Assembly (NCBI GenBank): GCA_016845175.1
Contig: JAERTD010000040.1
Span: forward strand, 124,001-188,000
Length of the DNA: 64,000 bases
Reading direction: 5' to 3'
Origin: Bacteroidota bacterium
Lineage (GTDB): Bacteria > Bacteroidota > Bacteroidia > Bacteroidales > F082
The notes beneath the pieces are model-generated. The model saw only the letters and a list, made by a program, of their open reading frames with translations. It was not told the DNA's origin and did no database searches. This document shows, in pieces, positions 52,873 through 62,299 of the stretch; within the stretch, counting starts at the first letter, position 1, and each line of letters opens with the position of its first letter. The translations under genes and the position numbers were made by a program.

Positions 52873-53460
52873 ATGATGGACAAATCTCGGAACATAGTCG
52901 TATTATTGGTTTTTATCTTGGCTACTCTCTCATGTGAACAACCCTATTCACCAAAACCAAAGGGCTATTTTCGGATTGATTTGCCAGAAAAAGCATACGT
53001 GGATTACGATAGCACTTTTCCCTATCAGTTTCAATATCCGGTGTATGCTTCGGTAACCAATGACCCTCATTCTCCTAATGAAAAGTACTGGGTTAATATT
53101 GAATTCAAACAATTCAATGCAACCCTTCACCTGAGTTATAAAGAAGTTGAAGGTAATCTGATTGAGTATCTGGAAGATGCCCATATGCTGGTGACCAAGC
53201 ATATTCCCAAGGCTGACGCCATCGATGACAGCCTTATTGAAAATCGGGATCGTCAGGTGTTTGGATTAACCTACAAGATTGAAGGTAGCAATGCCGCCTC
53301 ACCCTATCAGTTTTTTGTCACCGATTCTGCCAGCCATTTTGTGAGAGGTGCCCTCTATTTTAATAGCCGACCTAACAACGATTCACTCCAACCAGTCATC
53401 AACTTTTTGGTGGATGATATTGAACATTTAATCAATACCTTGCACTGGAATACGAAGTAG
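52873..53460 (+). CDS. gldD: Gliding motility lipoprotein GldD
   Basis: 195 residues. The lipoprotein signal ends ATLSC with Cys21, followed by the GldD landmark PKPKGYFRIDLPEKAY (about 27-42). The remaining 150 residues have the family pattern FQYPVYA and YWVNIEF. The start ATG abuts the gldE stop. GldD is required for gliding in F. johnsoniae, probably through the type IX apparatus, but its biochemical role is unknown. gldB/gldJ genes are not in this window, so motility itself is not shown. Confidence 0.92.
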   Translation: MMDKSRNIVVLLVFILATLSCEQPYSPKPKGYFRIDLPEKAYVDYDSTFPYQFQYPVYASVTNDPHSPNEKYWVNIEFKQFNATLHLSYKEVEGNLIEYLEDAHMLVTKHIPKADAIDDSLIENRDRQVFGLTYKIEGSNAASPYQFFVTDSASHFVRGALYFNSRPNNDSLQPVINFLVDDIEHLINTLHWNTK

Positions 53461-53468
53461 ATGCAACC

Positions 53469-53498
53469 TATTGAGCATTTACTTGTCTACCCTCAATA
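53469..53498. repeat. Inverted repeat between gldD and the peptidase gene
   Basis: TATTGAG (53469-53475) and CTCAATA (53492-53498) with a 16-base spacer. No T-run follows. It may be an operator or a weak hairpin in the leader of the downstream gene. Confidence 0.35.
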
Positions 53499-53519
53499 AG
53501 CACTAGTTTAGCCATACCC

Positions 53520-55916
53520 ATGGATCGATCAAGAAAGCCATCAATAAAGAGCTGCCTTTATAGGCTGATCGCTTTGGTTTTCTTATTCCATGTTGCCTTT
53601 GTGACATCCTTTGGTCAGGATAAATACTCCAGAATTCGAATAGACTTGTCATTTCAGGAATCACAACTTCTGAGTTCATTTGGTATTGATCCCAGTGAAG
53701 GTTCCTATATTGCGGAAGGAATATTTGAGGCTGATTTAAGTGCCACGCAACTCGAGACCTTAAAAGCAAACCACATAGAATTTCAGCTGGTTTATGATGA
53801 CGTTTCAGCCTTCTATCGTGAAAGGGCGAAAAATGATTATTCCACCGATCATTCTATACTGGATACCTGGCCCGTTCCGCAACACTGGGAATTGGGTTCA
53901 ATGGCCGGTTTTTACACACTCGATGAAGTCTATGCTGAACTGGATGAAATGCATGCCTTATATCCCGATCTGATTACTCAGAAGGAAGCTTTGTCCTCCT
54001 CTAATTTGACCTTTGAAGGAAGGGAGCAGTATTGGGTAAAAATTTCAGATAACCCCAATACCAATGAAGAAGAACCAGAAGTCCTGTATAATGCCATGCA
54101 TCATGGCCGCGAACCCATGAGCTTGCAGCAACTACTTTTCTTCATGTGGCACCTCCTGGAAAACTATCAGTCGGATAGCATGATTCATCAGCTGGTGAAT
54201 GAAACAGAACTCTATTTTATTCCGGTCGTTAACCCCGATGGTTTTGAATACAACCGCATTAACCATCCCGATGGTGGTGGTATGTGGCGAAAAAACAGAA
54301 GGGATAATGGCAATGGTATTTTTGGGGTTGATCCCAACCGCAACTATGGCTTTAAATGGGGCTATAACGATGCCGGATCATCTCCTGATCCGGAAGCCAA
54401 CAATTATAGAGGTCCAGGACCCTTCTCTGAACCCGAAATTCAAAATGTAAGAGACTTCTGTAAAGCAAACGAATTTTCCATTGCTCTCAACTACCATTCC
54501 TATGGTAATTTGCTTTTATATCCCTGGGGTTATAGTGATGATCCCTGTGAAGATGATCCCCTGTTTTCAGCCTTCGCCCAACTGATGACCAAAGAAAATC
54601 AATACACCTATGGTCCTGTTAACACAACCATTTATCCTACCAATGGTGCAGCTGATGATTGGATGTATGGTGAAGTGTTTATTAAAGATATTATGTACTC
54701 TTTTACACCTGAAGTGGGAGCTTCAGGAGATGCATACTGGCCATCGCCCTCAAGAATAATACCCTTAAGTCAGGAACAGATGTGGCAGAATATCCATGCC
54801 GCTCGTCTGGCAGGAAGATACGCAGTAGTGTCTGATCAGTCACCCCTCGTGATAGGTGATCTCAGTGGTTTTTTACCATTTGAAATCAAGCGCCTGGGGT
54901 TGACTGACTCAGATTTTTATTCCGTATCCATTCAGCCCCTTGATAATTATTTGATCAGTGTAGGTGATCCCCTTGAGTTTGGAAATCTGGCACTTCTTGA
55001 AATTGCCCTCGATTCCATATCTTTTCAGTTGGACCCAGACATTCCCACAGGAACGGCCTTTAGTTATTTGATCAGTGTTGACAATGGGCAATACCTGGTT
55101 TCAGATACCATGGTAAAATACTACGGTACCCGGTATTCTATTTTTGAATCGTCTTGTGATGATATGGGTATTTGGATTTCCGATAGCTGGGATACTACAA
55201 CAGCACAGCTTTTTTCATCTCCGGCTTGCATAACTGATTCGCCACGAGCTTTCTATGATAATTTTGATTCTAACTTTGTCTATCTGGATTCAACCATTGA
55301 TTTGTCTCAGGTAGATATGGCTTTTGTGGGATTTATGACCAGATGGGAAATAGAATCACGCTATGATTATGTGCAATTTCAGATCAAGGATGTACAGACC
55401 AATGAGTGGGTTCCCGTGGGTGGCGAATTAAGCAAAATGGGCACCGAGCATCAGGACCCGGGTCAGCCGGTATATGATGGATTCCACAACGAATGGCGTA
55501 AAGAAACCATTCCCCTTACTGACTATTTAGGGAAGAAAGTCAGGTTTCGTTTTGCCCTGAAAGCCAATAATTATATGAGGGAGGATGGCTTTTATTTTGA
55601 TGATTTCGAAATTAGTATCATCAGCCAAATTCTGGACGCTGAACCCAAATATTCACAATCTCTCCATAGGCAACTTTATGATGCCTTTCCCAATCCGGCA
55701 AGCCATCAGTTGATCATTCCTTATGAACTAGGATCCCATACCAACACCAGCCTCGAAATTTTCGATCTGATGGGTAACACCTCCATAAGCAGGACTTTGG
55801 ATGCAGGAAGCAGTCAGTTGGTACTTGATGTGAGTGCCTTAAAACCTGGAGTATATTTTTACCGTCTAATGGGTGAGGAGAATTATTCAGAAGCCAAAAG
55901 CTTTATCAAACACTAA
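53520..55916 (+). CDS. Secreted M14 zinc carboxypeptidase with T9SS sorting domain
   Basis: 798 residues. Signal peptide about 13-33 (ends SFGQ), a propeptide to about 120, then the M14 catalytic domain with zinc ligands His195 and Glu198 (HHGREP) and His326 (LNYHSYGN), and a catalytic Glu near 398 (FTPEVGA). Beta-sandwich domains follow (about 430-710, VQFQIKDVQ, YFDDFEISI), and a type A sorting domain ends the protein (AFPNPASHQLII, GVYFYRLMGEE). The sorting domain sends it through the type IX system to the surface. Substrate is probably extracellular peptides. Confidence 0.92.
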   Translation: MDRSRKPSIKSCLYRLIALVFLFHVAFVTSFGQDKYSRIRIDLSFQESQLLSSFGIDPSEGSYIAEGIFEADLSATQLETLKANHIEFQLVYDDVSAFYRERAKNDYSTDHSILDTWPVPQHWELGSMAGFYTLDEVYAELDEMHALYPDLITQKEALSSSNLTFEGREQYWVKISDNPNTNEEEPEVLYNAMHHGREPMSLQQLLFFMWHLLENYQSDSMIHQLVNETELYFIPVVNPDGFEYNRINHPDGGGMWRKNRRDNGNGIFGVDPNRNYGFKWGYNDAGSSPDPEANNYRGPGPFSEPEIQNVRDFCKANEFSIALNYHSYGNLLLYPWGYSDDPCEDDPLFSAFAQLMTKENQYTYGPVNTTIYPTNGAADDWMYGEVFIKDIMYSFTPEVGASGDAYWPSPSRIIPLSQEQMWQNIHAARLAGRYAVVSDQSPLVIGDLSGFLPFEIKRLGLTDSDFYSVSIQPLDNYLISVGDPLEFGNLALLEIALDSISFQLDPDIPTGTAFSYLISVDNGQYLVSDTMVKYYGTRYSIFESSCDDMGIWISDSWDTTTAQLFSSPACITDSPRAFYDNFDSNFVYLDSTIDLSQVDMAFVGFMTRWEIESRYDYVQFQIKDVQTNEWVPVGGELSKMGTEHQDPGQPVYDGFHNEWRKETIPLTDYLGKKVRFRFALKANNYMREDGFYFDDFEISIISQILDAEPKYSQSLHRQLYDAFPNPASHQLIIPYELGSHTNTSLEIFDLMGNTSISRTLDAGSSQLVLDVSALKPGVYFYRLMGEENYSEAKSFIKH

Positions 55917-56069
55917 GACAATCTCCCTGTAACTGAGTTAATTCCACCACCGGAGTTAGTTTTTCAATTTATTAATCTTCCTGAAAGCCCGGAAAGTGCA
56001 TGTATACTTGTGACGGGAAAATTAATGATTCTTCATGGAGATTCTACCTGAATGGTTTTAATTAATTCG

Positions 56070-56077
56070 TACTTTTG
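56070..56077 (+). promoter_or_regulatory. -7 box (TACTTTTG) for corA
   Basis: TACTTTTG then GC, giving a predicted 60-base leader before ATG 56146. No clear -33 element. Confidence 0.42.
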
Positions 56078-56132
56078 GCATTCGTAAATAATCATTTATG
56101 GGATAATACAAACCAGGGATTTATTAAAGTAT

Positions 56133-56139
56133 AGGAGGG
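56133..56139 (+). promoter_or_regulatory. Perfect Shine-Dalgarno sequence before corA
   Basis: AGGAGGG six bases before ATG 56146. Such sequences are rare in this window, where most starts have none, as usual in Bacteroidota. Confidence 0.7.
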
Positions 56140-56145
56140 AATTCT

Positions 56146-57054
56146 ATGATTGAAACCATTAAAATAGGAAGACTTAGATGGCTGCATATAAAAGACCCTT
56201 CTGAAGACGATTTTGAGCACCTGGATGCCACCTACCATTTTCACCCATTGGATATTGAGGATTGTCGTCAGGCTAACCAACGATCCAAAATCGATATTTA
56301 CGATGATTATTATTTTCTAATACTCCATTTTCCTGTATTCGACCGACAGAACAGATTCATCAAGACCAGAGAACTAAAGGTGTTTTGGGGAGAAGATTTT
56401 ATCATTACCATTGGGAAAACCCATTGGATGGTAGACAGTTTGTTTGCTGAAGCCTTGGAGCAGGAGAAAAATGGTGATGATTTTGAGGTGGGTACTTCCG
56501 ATGCCTTGCTGTATCTCATTCTGGATAAAATCATGAATGAGACCTTATATCTCTTGAGGAAAGTAGGACTTGAATTGGAACTGATCAATCGGGAATTGTT
56601 TACCCGTGGGGCACCAAAAATTATTGAGCGCCTGTCGATCACCCGAAAGAACATCATATTACTCAATACCATGCTAAAACCCCAGATTCGGGTGTTCAAT
56701 AAATTTGAATCAGGAAGTGTGGAAGGCTTTGCCGACAATATGGAAGATTATTGGGGTAATATTCTTGACTACTATAATCGCATGTGGGATTTAACCGAAG
56801 ACTATGGTGAGCTCATCGAAGGCTTGTCCACTACTTTCGATTCCATGCAGACCAATAAAACCAATGAGATCATGAAAATCCTGACGCTGATCTCATCTAT
56901 TATCCTGCCACTGACCTTTCTTACCGGATTGTATGGTATGAATGTATTGCTTCCCATGCAAAATGATAATGCCGCCTTTATGGTAATCATTGGCTTTATG
57001 CTGGTCATTGGAATAGGAATGATATTCTACTTCCGAAGGAAAAAGTGGATGTAG
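56146..57054 (+). CDS. corA: CorA-family magnesium/cobalt transporter
   Basis: 302 residues. A cytoplasmic funnel domain (about 1-235) and two C-terminal membrane helices (about 243-263 and 276-296). The first ends in YGMN (GMN 264-266), the signature of the pore entrance, followed by LLPMQND, the ring of the selectivity loop. It forms a pentameric Mg2+ or Co2+ channel in the inner membrane. Single-gene transcript with an unusually good ribosome binding site, ending one base from the convergent DAHP synthase gene. Confidence 0.93.
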   Translation: MIETIKIGRLRWLHIKDPSEDDFEHLDATYHFHPLDIEDCRQANQRSKIDIYDDYYFLILHFPVFDRQNRFIKTRELKVFWGEDFIITIGKTHWMVDSLFAEALEQEKNGDDFEVGTSDALLYLILDKIMNETLYLLRKVGLELELINRELFTRGAPKIIERLSITRKNIILLNTMLKPQIRVFNKFESGSVEGFADNMEDYWGNILDYYNRMWDLTEDYGELIEGLSTTFDSMQTNKTNEIMKILTLISSIILPLTFLTGLYGMNVLLPMQNDNAAFMVIIGFMLVIGIGMIFYFRRKKWM

Positions 57055-57055
57055 G

Positions 57056-58147
57056 CTATTTTTTATTTCTGAAAATTTGGGTTTGTCGGGTGATGGATTC
57101 CTTATGAATCAATTCCAGCAAGTGTTTTAAATTGTCAGCATCCAGTCCGAGATGGGTACCGATGGACAATCGGTCTTCCATAATTCCTGCCCATCTTTTC
57201 ATCTGGAGAATAGTAATGTCATTATCCTTTTTATACTCCCCAATTTCATCAATGATCTCCATCCTCTTGGCAAGAATCTGCAACAATTCACCATCCAATT
57301 TGTCGATTTCAGTCCGCAATTCTTCCAGCTTATGCTGGAAATCAATATCACCCTTACGGTCTCTAATGATCAATGCTTCAAGCAATTGTTTCAGGTCTTC
57401 AGGTTTGATTTGCTGAGCGGCATCGGTAACAGCGATTTCTGGTTTGTAATGACTTTCAATAACAAGACCATCCATTTCCAGGTCTAATGCCTTTTGTGAA
57501 ATGCTTTGTAGCAAGTCGCGTCGGCCACAAATATGACTGGGATCCACGATAATGGGCAAATCAGGTGCAATCCTTTTTAACTCTATGGGAATTTCCCACA
57601 TAGGTGCATTTCGAAAGGGAGATTTTTCAAAATAATGAAAGCCCCTGTGGATGGCAATAATTCTGTTGATACCTGAGGCATAAACCCTTTCAATGGCACC
57701 AATCCACAGCTTGAGATCAGGATTGAGTGGGTTTTTGACCATCACAGGAATATCCATGCCTTGTAAAGCATCCGCAATGGCCTGTACAGAAAATGGGTTC
57801 ACCACCGTTCGGGCACCAATCCACAACACATCAACACCATATTTTTGAGCCAATTCAACATGTCTGGGTTCTGCTACCTCAGTGGCTACCATTAGTCCTG
57901 TTTCTTCTTTCACATCCCTCAGCCAGGACAAACCTTCTTCCCCTACGCCATCAAATTCACCGGGGCGGGTTCGTGGTTTCCAAACACCAGCTCTGAAAAT
58001 ATGCACCTTGGAAATGGCCTTAATTCCTCTGGCTGTAGTTAACATCTGTTCGCGGCTCTCGGCGCTGCAGGGTCCTGCAATAACCAGAGGCTCTTTTTCC
58101 GTATGAAACCACTCCTGAATTGGTAAAATATTGATATCCGTACCCAT
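57056..58147 (-). CDS. Bifunctional DAHP synthase / chorismate mutase
   Basis: 363 residues. Type I-beta DAHP synthase domain about 1-250: VIAGPCSAESREQ (22-34), RAGVWKPRTRPGEF (52-65), GARTV, VKNPLNPD and VDPSHICGRRD (201-211). An AroQ-class chorismate mutase domain follows at about 268-355 (LEELRTEIDKLDGELLQILAKRMEI). The mutase domain often makes the synthase sensitive to chorismate or prephenate. It starts aromatic amino-acid synthesis; no other aro gene is nearby. A -7 box lies five bases before its ATG, predicting an almost leaderless message. Confidence 0.94.
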   Translation of the reverse strand: MGTDINILPIQEWFHTEKEPLVIAGPCSAESREQMLTTARGIKAISKVHIFRAGVWKPRTRPGEFDGVGEEGLSWLRDVKEETGLMVATEVAEPRHVELAQKYGVDVLWIGARTVVNPFSVQAIADALQGMDIPVMVKNPLNPDLKLWIGAIERVYASGINRIIAIHRGFHYFEKSPFRNAPMWEIPIELKRIAPDLPIIVDPSHICGRRDLLQSISQKALDLEMDGLVIESHYKPEIAVTDAAQQIKPEDLKQLLEALIIRDRKGDIDFQHKLEELRTEIDKLDGELLQILAKRMEIIDEIGEYKKDNDITILQMKRWAGIMEDRLSIGTHLGLDADNLKHLLELIHKESITRQTQIFRNKK

Positions 58148-58152
58148 CGCTG

Positions 58153-58160
58153 CAAAAGTA
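58153..58160 (-). promoter_or_regulatory. -7 box (TACTTTTG) directly before the DAHP synthase gene
   Basis: Minus-strand TACTTTTG followed by C, five bases from ATG 58147, so a transcript from it would have no leader or only a few bases. Confidence 0.38.
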
Positions 58161-58393
58161 CAAATAATGAAACGTCAATGTGTTTTATTTCCAGGGCAAG
58201 AGGATGCTGATGGGAATCCTATTAAATGAATAGCTTTTTCATTAGGAGGGGTCATGACATCTGATTTCCTGGCTCGACATACGGATCAATACATATTTCT
58301 ATAATTTGATTACATTTGAAATGCTTGAGAAAAATACCGATTGAAGAAATTCAGGCGCGTACATCATACATATTTAGGAAACAAATAACTCAA

Positions 58394-58437
58394 TGGGTGG
58401 TGCTGGCCAAAATATGGTATGCTTTATCAACCACCCA
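58394..58437. repeat. Inverted repeat in the 58.1-58.5 kb gap
   Basis: TGGGTGGT (58394-58401) and ACCACCCA (58430-58437), spacer 28 bases, with an inner CCA/TGG pair. No T-run after it. Confidence 0.5.
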
Positions 58438-58483
58438 ATATACTGATGACCACCATTATACACTAACATAATTCCTAATTAGA

Positions 58484-58792
58484 ATGAAAAAAATCATTTA
58501 TTTTACAGGCCTGGGAGGCTTGTTGTTGTTAGCTGTTTGGGGAGCAGGATATCTGTATCAACCCTTACATCAGGATTTCATTTTGTATACTGCCCTTGCT
58601 ATACTTGGGCTGATCATCCTTCCTTTTTTTCTCATGGGTTTGCTGTTAAAGTTTAGACGAAAAAGGAGAATTAAAAAGGGAGGATGTTCAAAAGTATCTG
58701 AGTCATCCTCAAATCAAGCAACTGTAGTTGATCAGAAGATAAATGAACATACCGAAGCTGTTGTAGAAACAGTTCTGGAAGAAGTGGAGTAG
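58484..58792 (+). CDS. Small membrane protein of unknown function
   Basis: 102 residues. Two membrane helices (about 4-22 and 33-54), then a basic stop-transfer stretch (KFRRKRRIKKGG), a short soluble tail with SESSSNQ and an acidic end (VETVLEEVE). The positive cluster places the tail in the cytoplasm. No family is recognised. The phzF-like gene starts 5 bases later, so co-expression is likely. Confidence 0.6.
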   Translation: MKKIIYFTGLGGLLLLAVWGAGYLYQPLHQDFILYTALAILGLIILPFFLMGLLLKFRRKRRIKKGGCSKVSESSSNQATVVDQKINEHTEAVVETVLEEVE

Positions 58793-58797
58793 AAGCA

Positions 58798-59583
58798 ATG
58801 ACAATAGAAATGTATCAGGTTGATGCCTTCACAGATAAAGTGTTTGAAGGCAATCCGGCAGCAGTTTGTATACTGAAAACGGCACTGGAAGCGCAAGTCA
58901 TGCAACAAATTGCGGCAGAAAACAATCTGGCCGAAACAGCATTTGTTCTTCCCAATAAAGATGGTTTTGAAATCAGATGGTTCACCCCAACCGTAGAGGT
59001 TGAACTGTGTGGTCATGCCACACTGGCGGCAGCCCATGTACTTTATGAGTATTACCAGTATGAAAGGGAGGAGATTCGTTTCACCTCTTTGTATAGTGGT
59101 TTGCTCACCGTATCTAAGGAAGGAAAACAGTTAACACTCAACTTTCCTAAAGATGATCTGCATGAGATTGATAAGCCTGTCTGGGTTGAAAAAGCCTTTG
59201 AGATCCAACCCTCAGCATTTTATAAAGGTAAAACAGATGTCATGTTGGTTTTTGATCATGAGCAGGATATCATCAACCAACAACCCGATCTGTCCCTATT
59301 GGCTACTTCAGAAGGTCGTGGTGTGATCATAACGGCTCCCGGCACAAAGTCAGATTTTGTTTCAAGGTTTTTTGCCCCACAATCAGGGATTGACGAAGAT
59401 CCTGTGACGGGATCAGCTCATACCAGCCTAACCCCCTATTGGTCAAATAGATTGGGAAAGAGCTTGCTGACAGCCCGACAATTGTCAAAGCGAATGGGAA
59501 AATTACTTTGTGAAGATTTGGGGGACCGCGTAGCCATTAGTGGTAAGGCAGTAACCTTTATGAAAGCTTCCATTAATATTTAA
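58798..59583 (+). CDS. PhzF-family isomerase-like protein
   Basis: 261 residues with the two-domain diaminopimelate-epimerase fold. N-terminal MYQVDAFTDKVFEGNPAAVC and ENNLAETAFV (Glu near 45 is the catalytic acid of PhzF) and ELCGHATLAAAHVL; C-terminal DEDPVTGSAHTSL. These are the family signatures. Most members have no known substrate; it is not evidence for phenazine synthesis, as no other phz gene is here. It follows the small membrane protein by 5 bases and precedes the pseudouridine synthase gene by 9. Confidence 0.9.
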   Translation: MTIEMYQVDAFTDKVFEGNPAAVCILKTALEAQVMQQIAAENNLAETAFVLPNKDGFEIRWFTPTVEVELCGHATLAAAHVLYEYYQYEREEIRFTSLYSGLLTVSKEGKQLTLNFPKDDLHEIDKPVWVEKAFEIQPSAFYKGKTDVMLVFDHEQDIINQQPDLSLLATSEGRGVIITAPGTKSDFVSRFFAPQSGIDEDPVTGSAHTSLTPYWSNRLGKSLLTARQLSKRMGKLLCEDLGDRVAISGKAVTFMKASINI

Positions 59584-59592
59584 GCTGTTTTA

Positions 59593-60477
59593 ATGATCCG
59601 CCTGAGCAAACACCTGATTCCCAAAGGAACGGATCCCATCAGATTGGTGGATTATGCCCTGGATATATTTCCAACAATTTCATCCCGAAGCAGTTTGAAA
59701 AAGACCATTAAAAGAGGAGAGCTATTGGTTGATGGTGAACCAGGACGATCAGGAAGCTGGCTCAGAGAGGGTCAAATGCTGGAATTAGTTGATAGGGAAA
59801 GCAAGCCCCCCAAACCTCTGGATTTGCCACTTGAGGTAGTATTTGAGGATGAGCATCTTGCCATTATTAATAAACCGGCCGGCATAGCTGTGAGTGGCAA
59901 TACATACATCACCATTCAAAATGCTTTGATCGGACAAATCCAAAAAAGCAGCCGTGAAGATGCCCTGAAGTGGCCCAGACCTGTACACCGACTGGATGCT
60001 CCCACATCAGGTTTATTATTGGTGGCAAAAACTGCGCAGTCGCTCATGAAACTCGGTCAGATGCTGGAAGCCAGAGAAGTACATAAAACATACAGGGCTG
60101 TTGTCTCTGGGAAAATAGCGATTTTAGGAGAAGTGAACACTCCCATTGAGGGTTCAGACGCTCTTACAACCTATAAAAGACTGGCATTACACCGGTCCCT
60201 TAAAACTGATTATCTTTCCCTAGTTGAGCTATCACCACATACCGGACGAACCCACCAACTTCGCATGCATATGGCCCAATTGTCTTACCCAATTGTGGGG
60301 GACAAATTATACGGCACCGGGCCCTTATTGAGGGGAAAAGGACTTTTTCTAGCAGCTGTTGGCCTTTGGTTGAAGCATCCCTTCAATGATGAGCCCTTGG
60401 AGCTTCAAATTAATCAACCTTCAAAATTCGATGCCTTGCTTGAAAGAGAGTCAAAGCGATGGGCTGCCTATAAATAA
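59593..60477 (+). CDS. RluA-family pseudouridine synthase
   Basis: 294 residues. A short S4-like RNA-binding region (about 30-72, SLKKTIKRGELLVDGEP) precedes the catalytic domain with HRLDAPTSG (132-140), catalytic Asp135. Later family motifs are present: HTGRTHQLRMHM and PIVGDKLYG. It converts uridines in rRNA or tRNA; the exact site cannot be told. It follows phzF by 9 bases and ends a four-gene forward run beginning at 58484. Confidence 0.9.
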   Translation: MIRLSKHLIPKGTDPIRLVDYALDIFPTISSRSSLKKTIKRGELLVDGEPGRSGSWLREGQMLELVDRESKPPKPLDLPLEVVFEDEHLAIINKPAGIAVSGNTYITIQNALIGQIQKSSREDALKWPRPVHRLDAPTSGLLLVAKTAQSLMKLGQMLEAREVHKTYRAVVSGKIAILGEVNTPIEGSDALTTYKRLALHRSLKTDYLSLVELSPHTGRTHQLRMHMAQLSYPIVGDKLYGTGPLLRGKGLFLAAVGLWLKHPFNDEPLELQINQPSKFDALLERESKRWAAYK

Positions 60478-60707
60478 TTCTACCTTCCAGAATACTAGGG
60501 TTTAATTTCATGAATCCCTGATATTTTGCTTGATTTATTGTGAATTCCAACATTGAATTGAATAAGGCAACTAAAAGTGGTGTTTAATTCATCTAATTTT
60601 AGTTTTTTTGCAAAGTTTTACTGCAAGCCAGTCAACGGTTTTGACTAAACCATGGAAGTATTGGGTAGGCAGACGGAGCGGCTTTAATCATTTAATGCAA
60701 CAATCGA

Positions 60708-62147
60708 ATGAAAAGGACAGAGATTAAAAAACTTCTGGAACGTACGGATTTTGGAAGTTTGGTAAACGTCAAAGGATGGGTAAGAACCAAAAGAGGAAGT
60801 AAAAATGTAGCCTTTATTGCCCTGAATGATGGTTCCACCATTAAAAATGTTCAGGTGGTTGTTGACAGAAATGAAGACAATACGGAATTACTGGAACAAG
60901 TGAATACAGGAGCCTCACTTTCAGTGGATGGTACCTTACTTGAATCAGCAGGTAGTGGTCAGAAAGTAGAAGTTCATGCCACCAATATAGAACTGCTGGG
61001 AAAGGCTGACCCCAATGAATATCCCCTGCAACCAAAAAAGCACTCCCTTGAATTTTTAAGAGAGAAAGCCCATTTACGCTTTCGTACCAATACCTTCAGT
61101 GCAGTGGCCAGAATTCGTCATTCCATGATCTTTGCCATCCACAAATTTTTTACAGAGGAAGGCTTCTTTAATATTCATACACCCATCATTACAGCTTCAG
61201 ATGCAGAAGGTGCTGGAGAAATGTTTCAGGTGAGCACGCTGGATTTAAACGACATCCCTAAGACAGAGGATGGTGCCGTCGATTTTAAACAGGACTTCTT
61301 TGGCAAAGCTGCCAACCTTACAGTTTCTGGTCAGCTGGAAGCAGAATTGGGTGCCCTGGCCTTATCGAAAGTATATACCTTCGGCCCCACTTTCAGGGCT
61401 GAAAACTCCAATACTACCCGACACCTGGCTGAGTTTTGGATGATTGAACCCGAAGTGGCTTTTTGTGATATTTATGAAGACATGGACCTGGCTGAAGACA
61501 TGCTTAAGTATGTAATTCAATATGCTTTGGACCATTGTATGGATGATCTTGAATTCTTAAGCAAGCGTCTTCAGGATGAAGAAAAAAACAAAAAGGCAGA
61601 TGAACGCTCCATGGAACTCATCGAAAAGTTGAAATTTGTTCTTGACAAACCCTTTGAGCGTATTACCTATACTGAAGCCATCAATATTTTAAGGAATTCC
61701 AAACCCAATAAGAAAAAGAAATTCCAGTTCCCAATCGATGGCTGGGGTGCTGATTTGCAATCAGAGCATGAACGCTATCTGGTGGAGAAGCATTTCAAGA
61801 AACCGGTGATACTTACCGACTATCCAAGGGATATCAAGGCCTTCTATATGAAGCAAAATGACGATGGTAAAACCGTGAGAGCAATGGATGTATTGTTCCC
61901 ACAGATTGGCGAGATCATTGGCGGATCACAACGTGAAGATGATTACGACAAGCTTCAGCAGCGCATGATAGAAATGGATATCCCACAGGAATCCATGTGG
62001 TGGTATCTGGAGACACGCAAATTCGGGAGTGTCCCTCATGCCGGTTTTGGTTTAGGTTTTGAAAGGCTGATTTTGTTCCTCACAGGTATGGGTAACATAC
62101 GTGATGTGATCGCCTTCCCCAGAACACCACTCAATTGCGAGTTTTAG
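60708..62147 (+). CDS. asnS: Asparaginyl-tRNA synthetase
   Basis: 479-residue class IIb synthetase. N-terminal OB-fold anticodon domain about 15-105 ([12 protein letters not shown]), then class II motif 2 [21 protein letters not shown] near 230-250 and motif 3 [13 protein letters not shown] near 450. The insertion near 270-330 with lysine-rich segments ([11 protein letters not shown]) is common in Bacteroidota members. Its presence shows direct asparaginylation rather than the amidotransferase route. Preceded by a 230-base gap with no recognised signal. Confidence 0.96.
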   Translation: MKRTEIKKLLERTDFGSLVNVKGWVRTKRGSKNVAFIALNDGSTIKNVQVVVDRNEDNTELLEQVNTGASLSVDGTLLESAGSGQKVEVHATNIELLGKADPNEYPLQPKKHSLEFLREKAHLRFRTNTFSAVARIRHSMIFAIHKFFTEEGFFNIHTPIITASDAEGAGEMFQVSTLDLNDIPKTEDGAVDFKQDFFGKAANLTVSGQLEAELGALALSKVYTFGPTFRAENSNTTRHLAEFWMIEPEVAFCDIYEDMDLAEDMLKYVIQYALDHCMDDLEFLSKRLQDEEKNKKADERSMELIEKLKFVLDKPFERITYTEAINILRNSKPNKKKKFQFPIDGWGADLQSEHERYLVEKHFKKPVILTDYPRDIKAFYMKQNDDGKTVRAMDVLFPQIGEIIGGSQREDDYDKLQQRMIEMDIPQESMWWYLETRKFGSVPHAGFGLGFERLILFLTGMGNIRDVIAFPRTPLNCEF

Positions 62148-62192
62148 AATACTCTGTACCCTTCTGTAATTCAATTAATTAACAAGATTCCG

Positions 62193-62215
62193 AAAGTGCT
62201 TGTAAAGCATTTTTT
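62193..62215 (+). terminator. Weak intrinsic terminator after asnS
   Basis: AAAGTGCTT pairs with AAGCATTTT around loop GTA (9 pairs, one G-U), then more T. It separates asnS from rpoN. Confidence 0.5.
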
Positions 62216-62299
62216 GTGGGTGTGTAATATTAAAATACCTCCATAATTAATGTTTAAAAAAAACGCCTATTCCAAAATCATGCCATAACAAAAAGTTAT

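Larger units (their letters stand above)
58148..58483. other. 336-base intergenic region, mostly unexplained
   Basis: Holds the -7 box for the DAHP synthase gene (58153-58160) and an inverted repeat (58394-58437). No promoter box or RNA gene was recognised upstream of the small membrane protein gene. A 20-codon ORF at 58168 is probably chance. Confidence 0.5.

Noticed and set aside
58168..58230. 20-codon frame in the 58.1-58.5 kb gap
   Set aside because: Very short, overlaps nothing informative, no conserved pattern or start signal.
58798..59583. PhzF-like gene as evidence for phenazine biosynthesis
   Set aside because: No other phz gene is nearby and PhzF-family proteins are widespread with unrelated roles.
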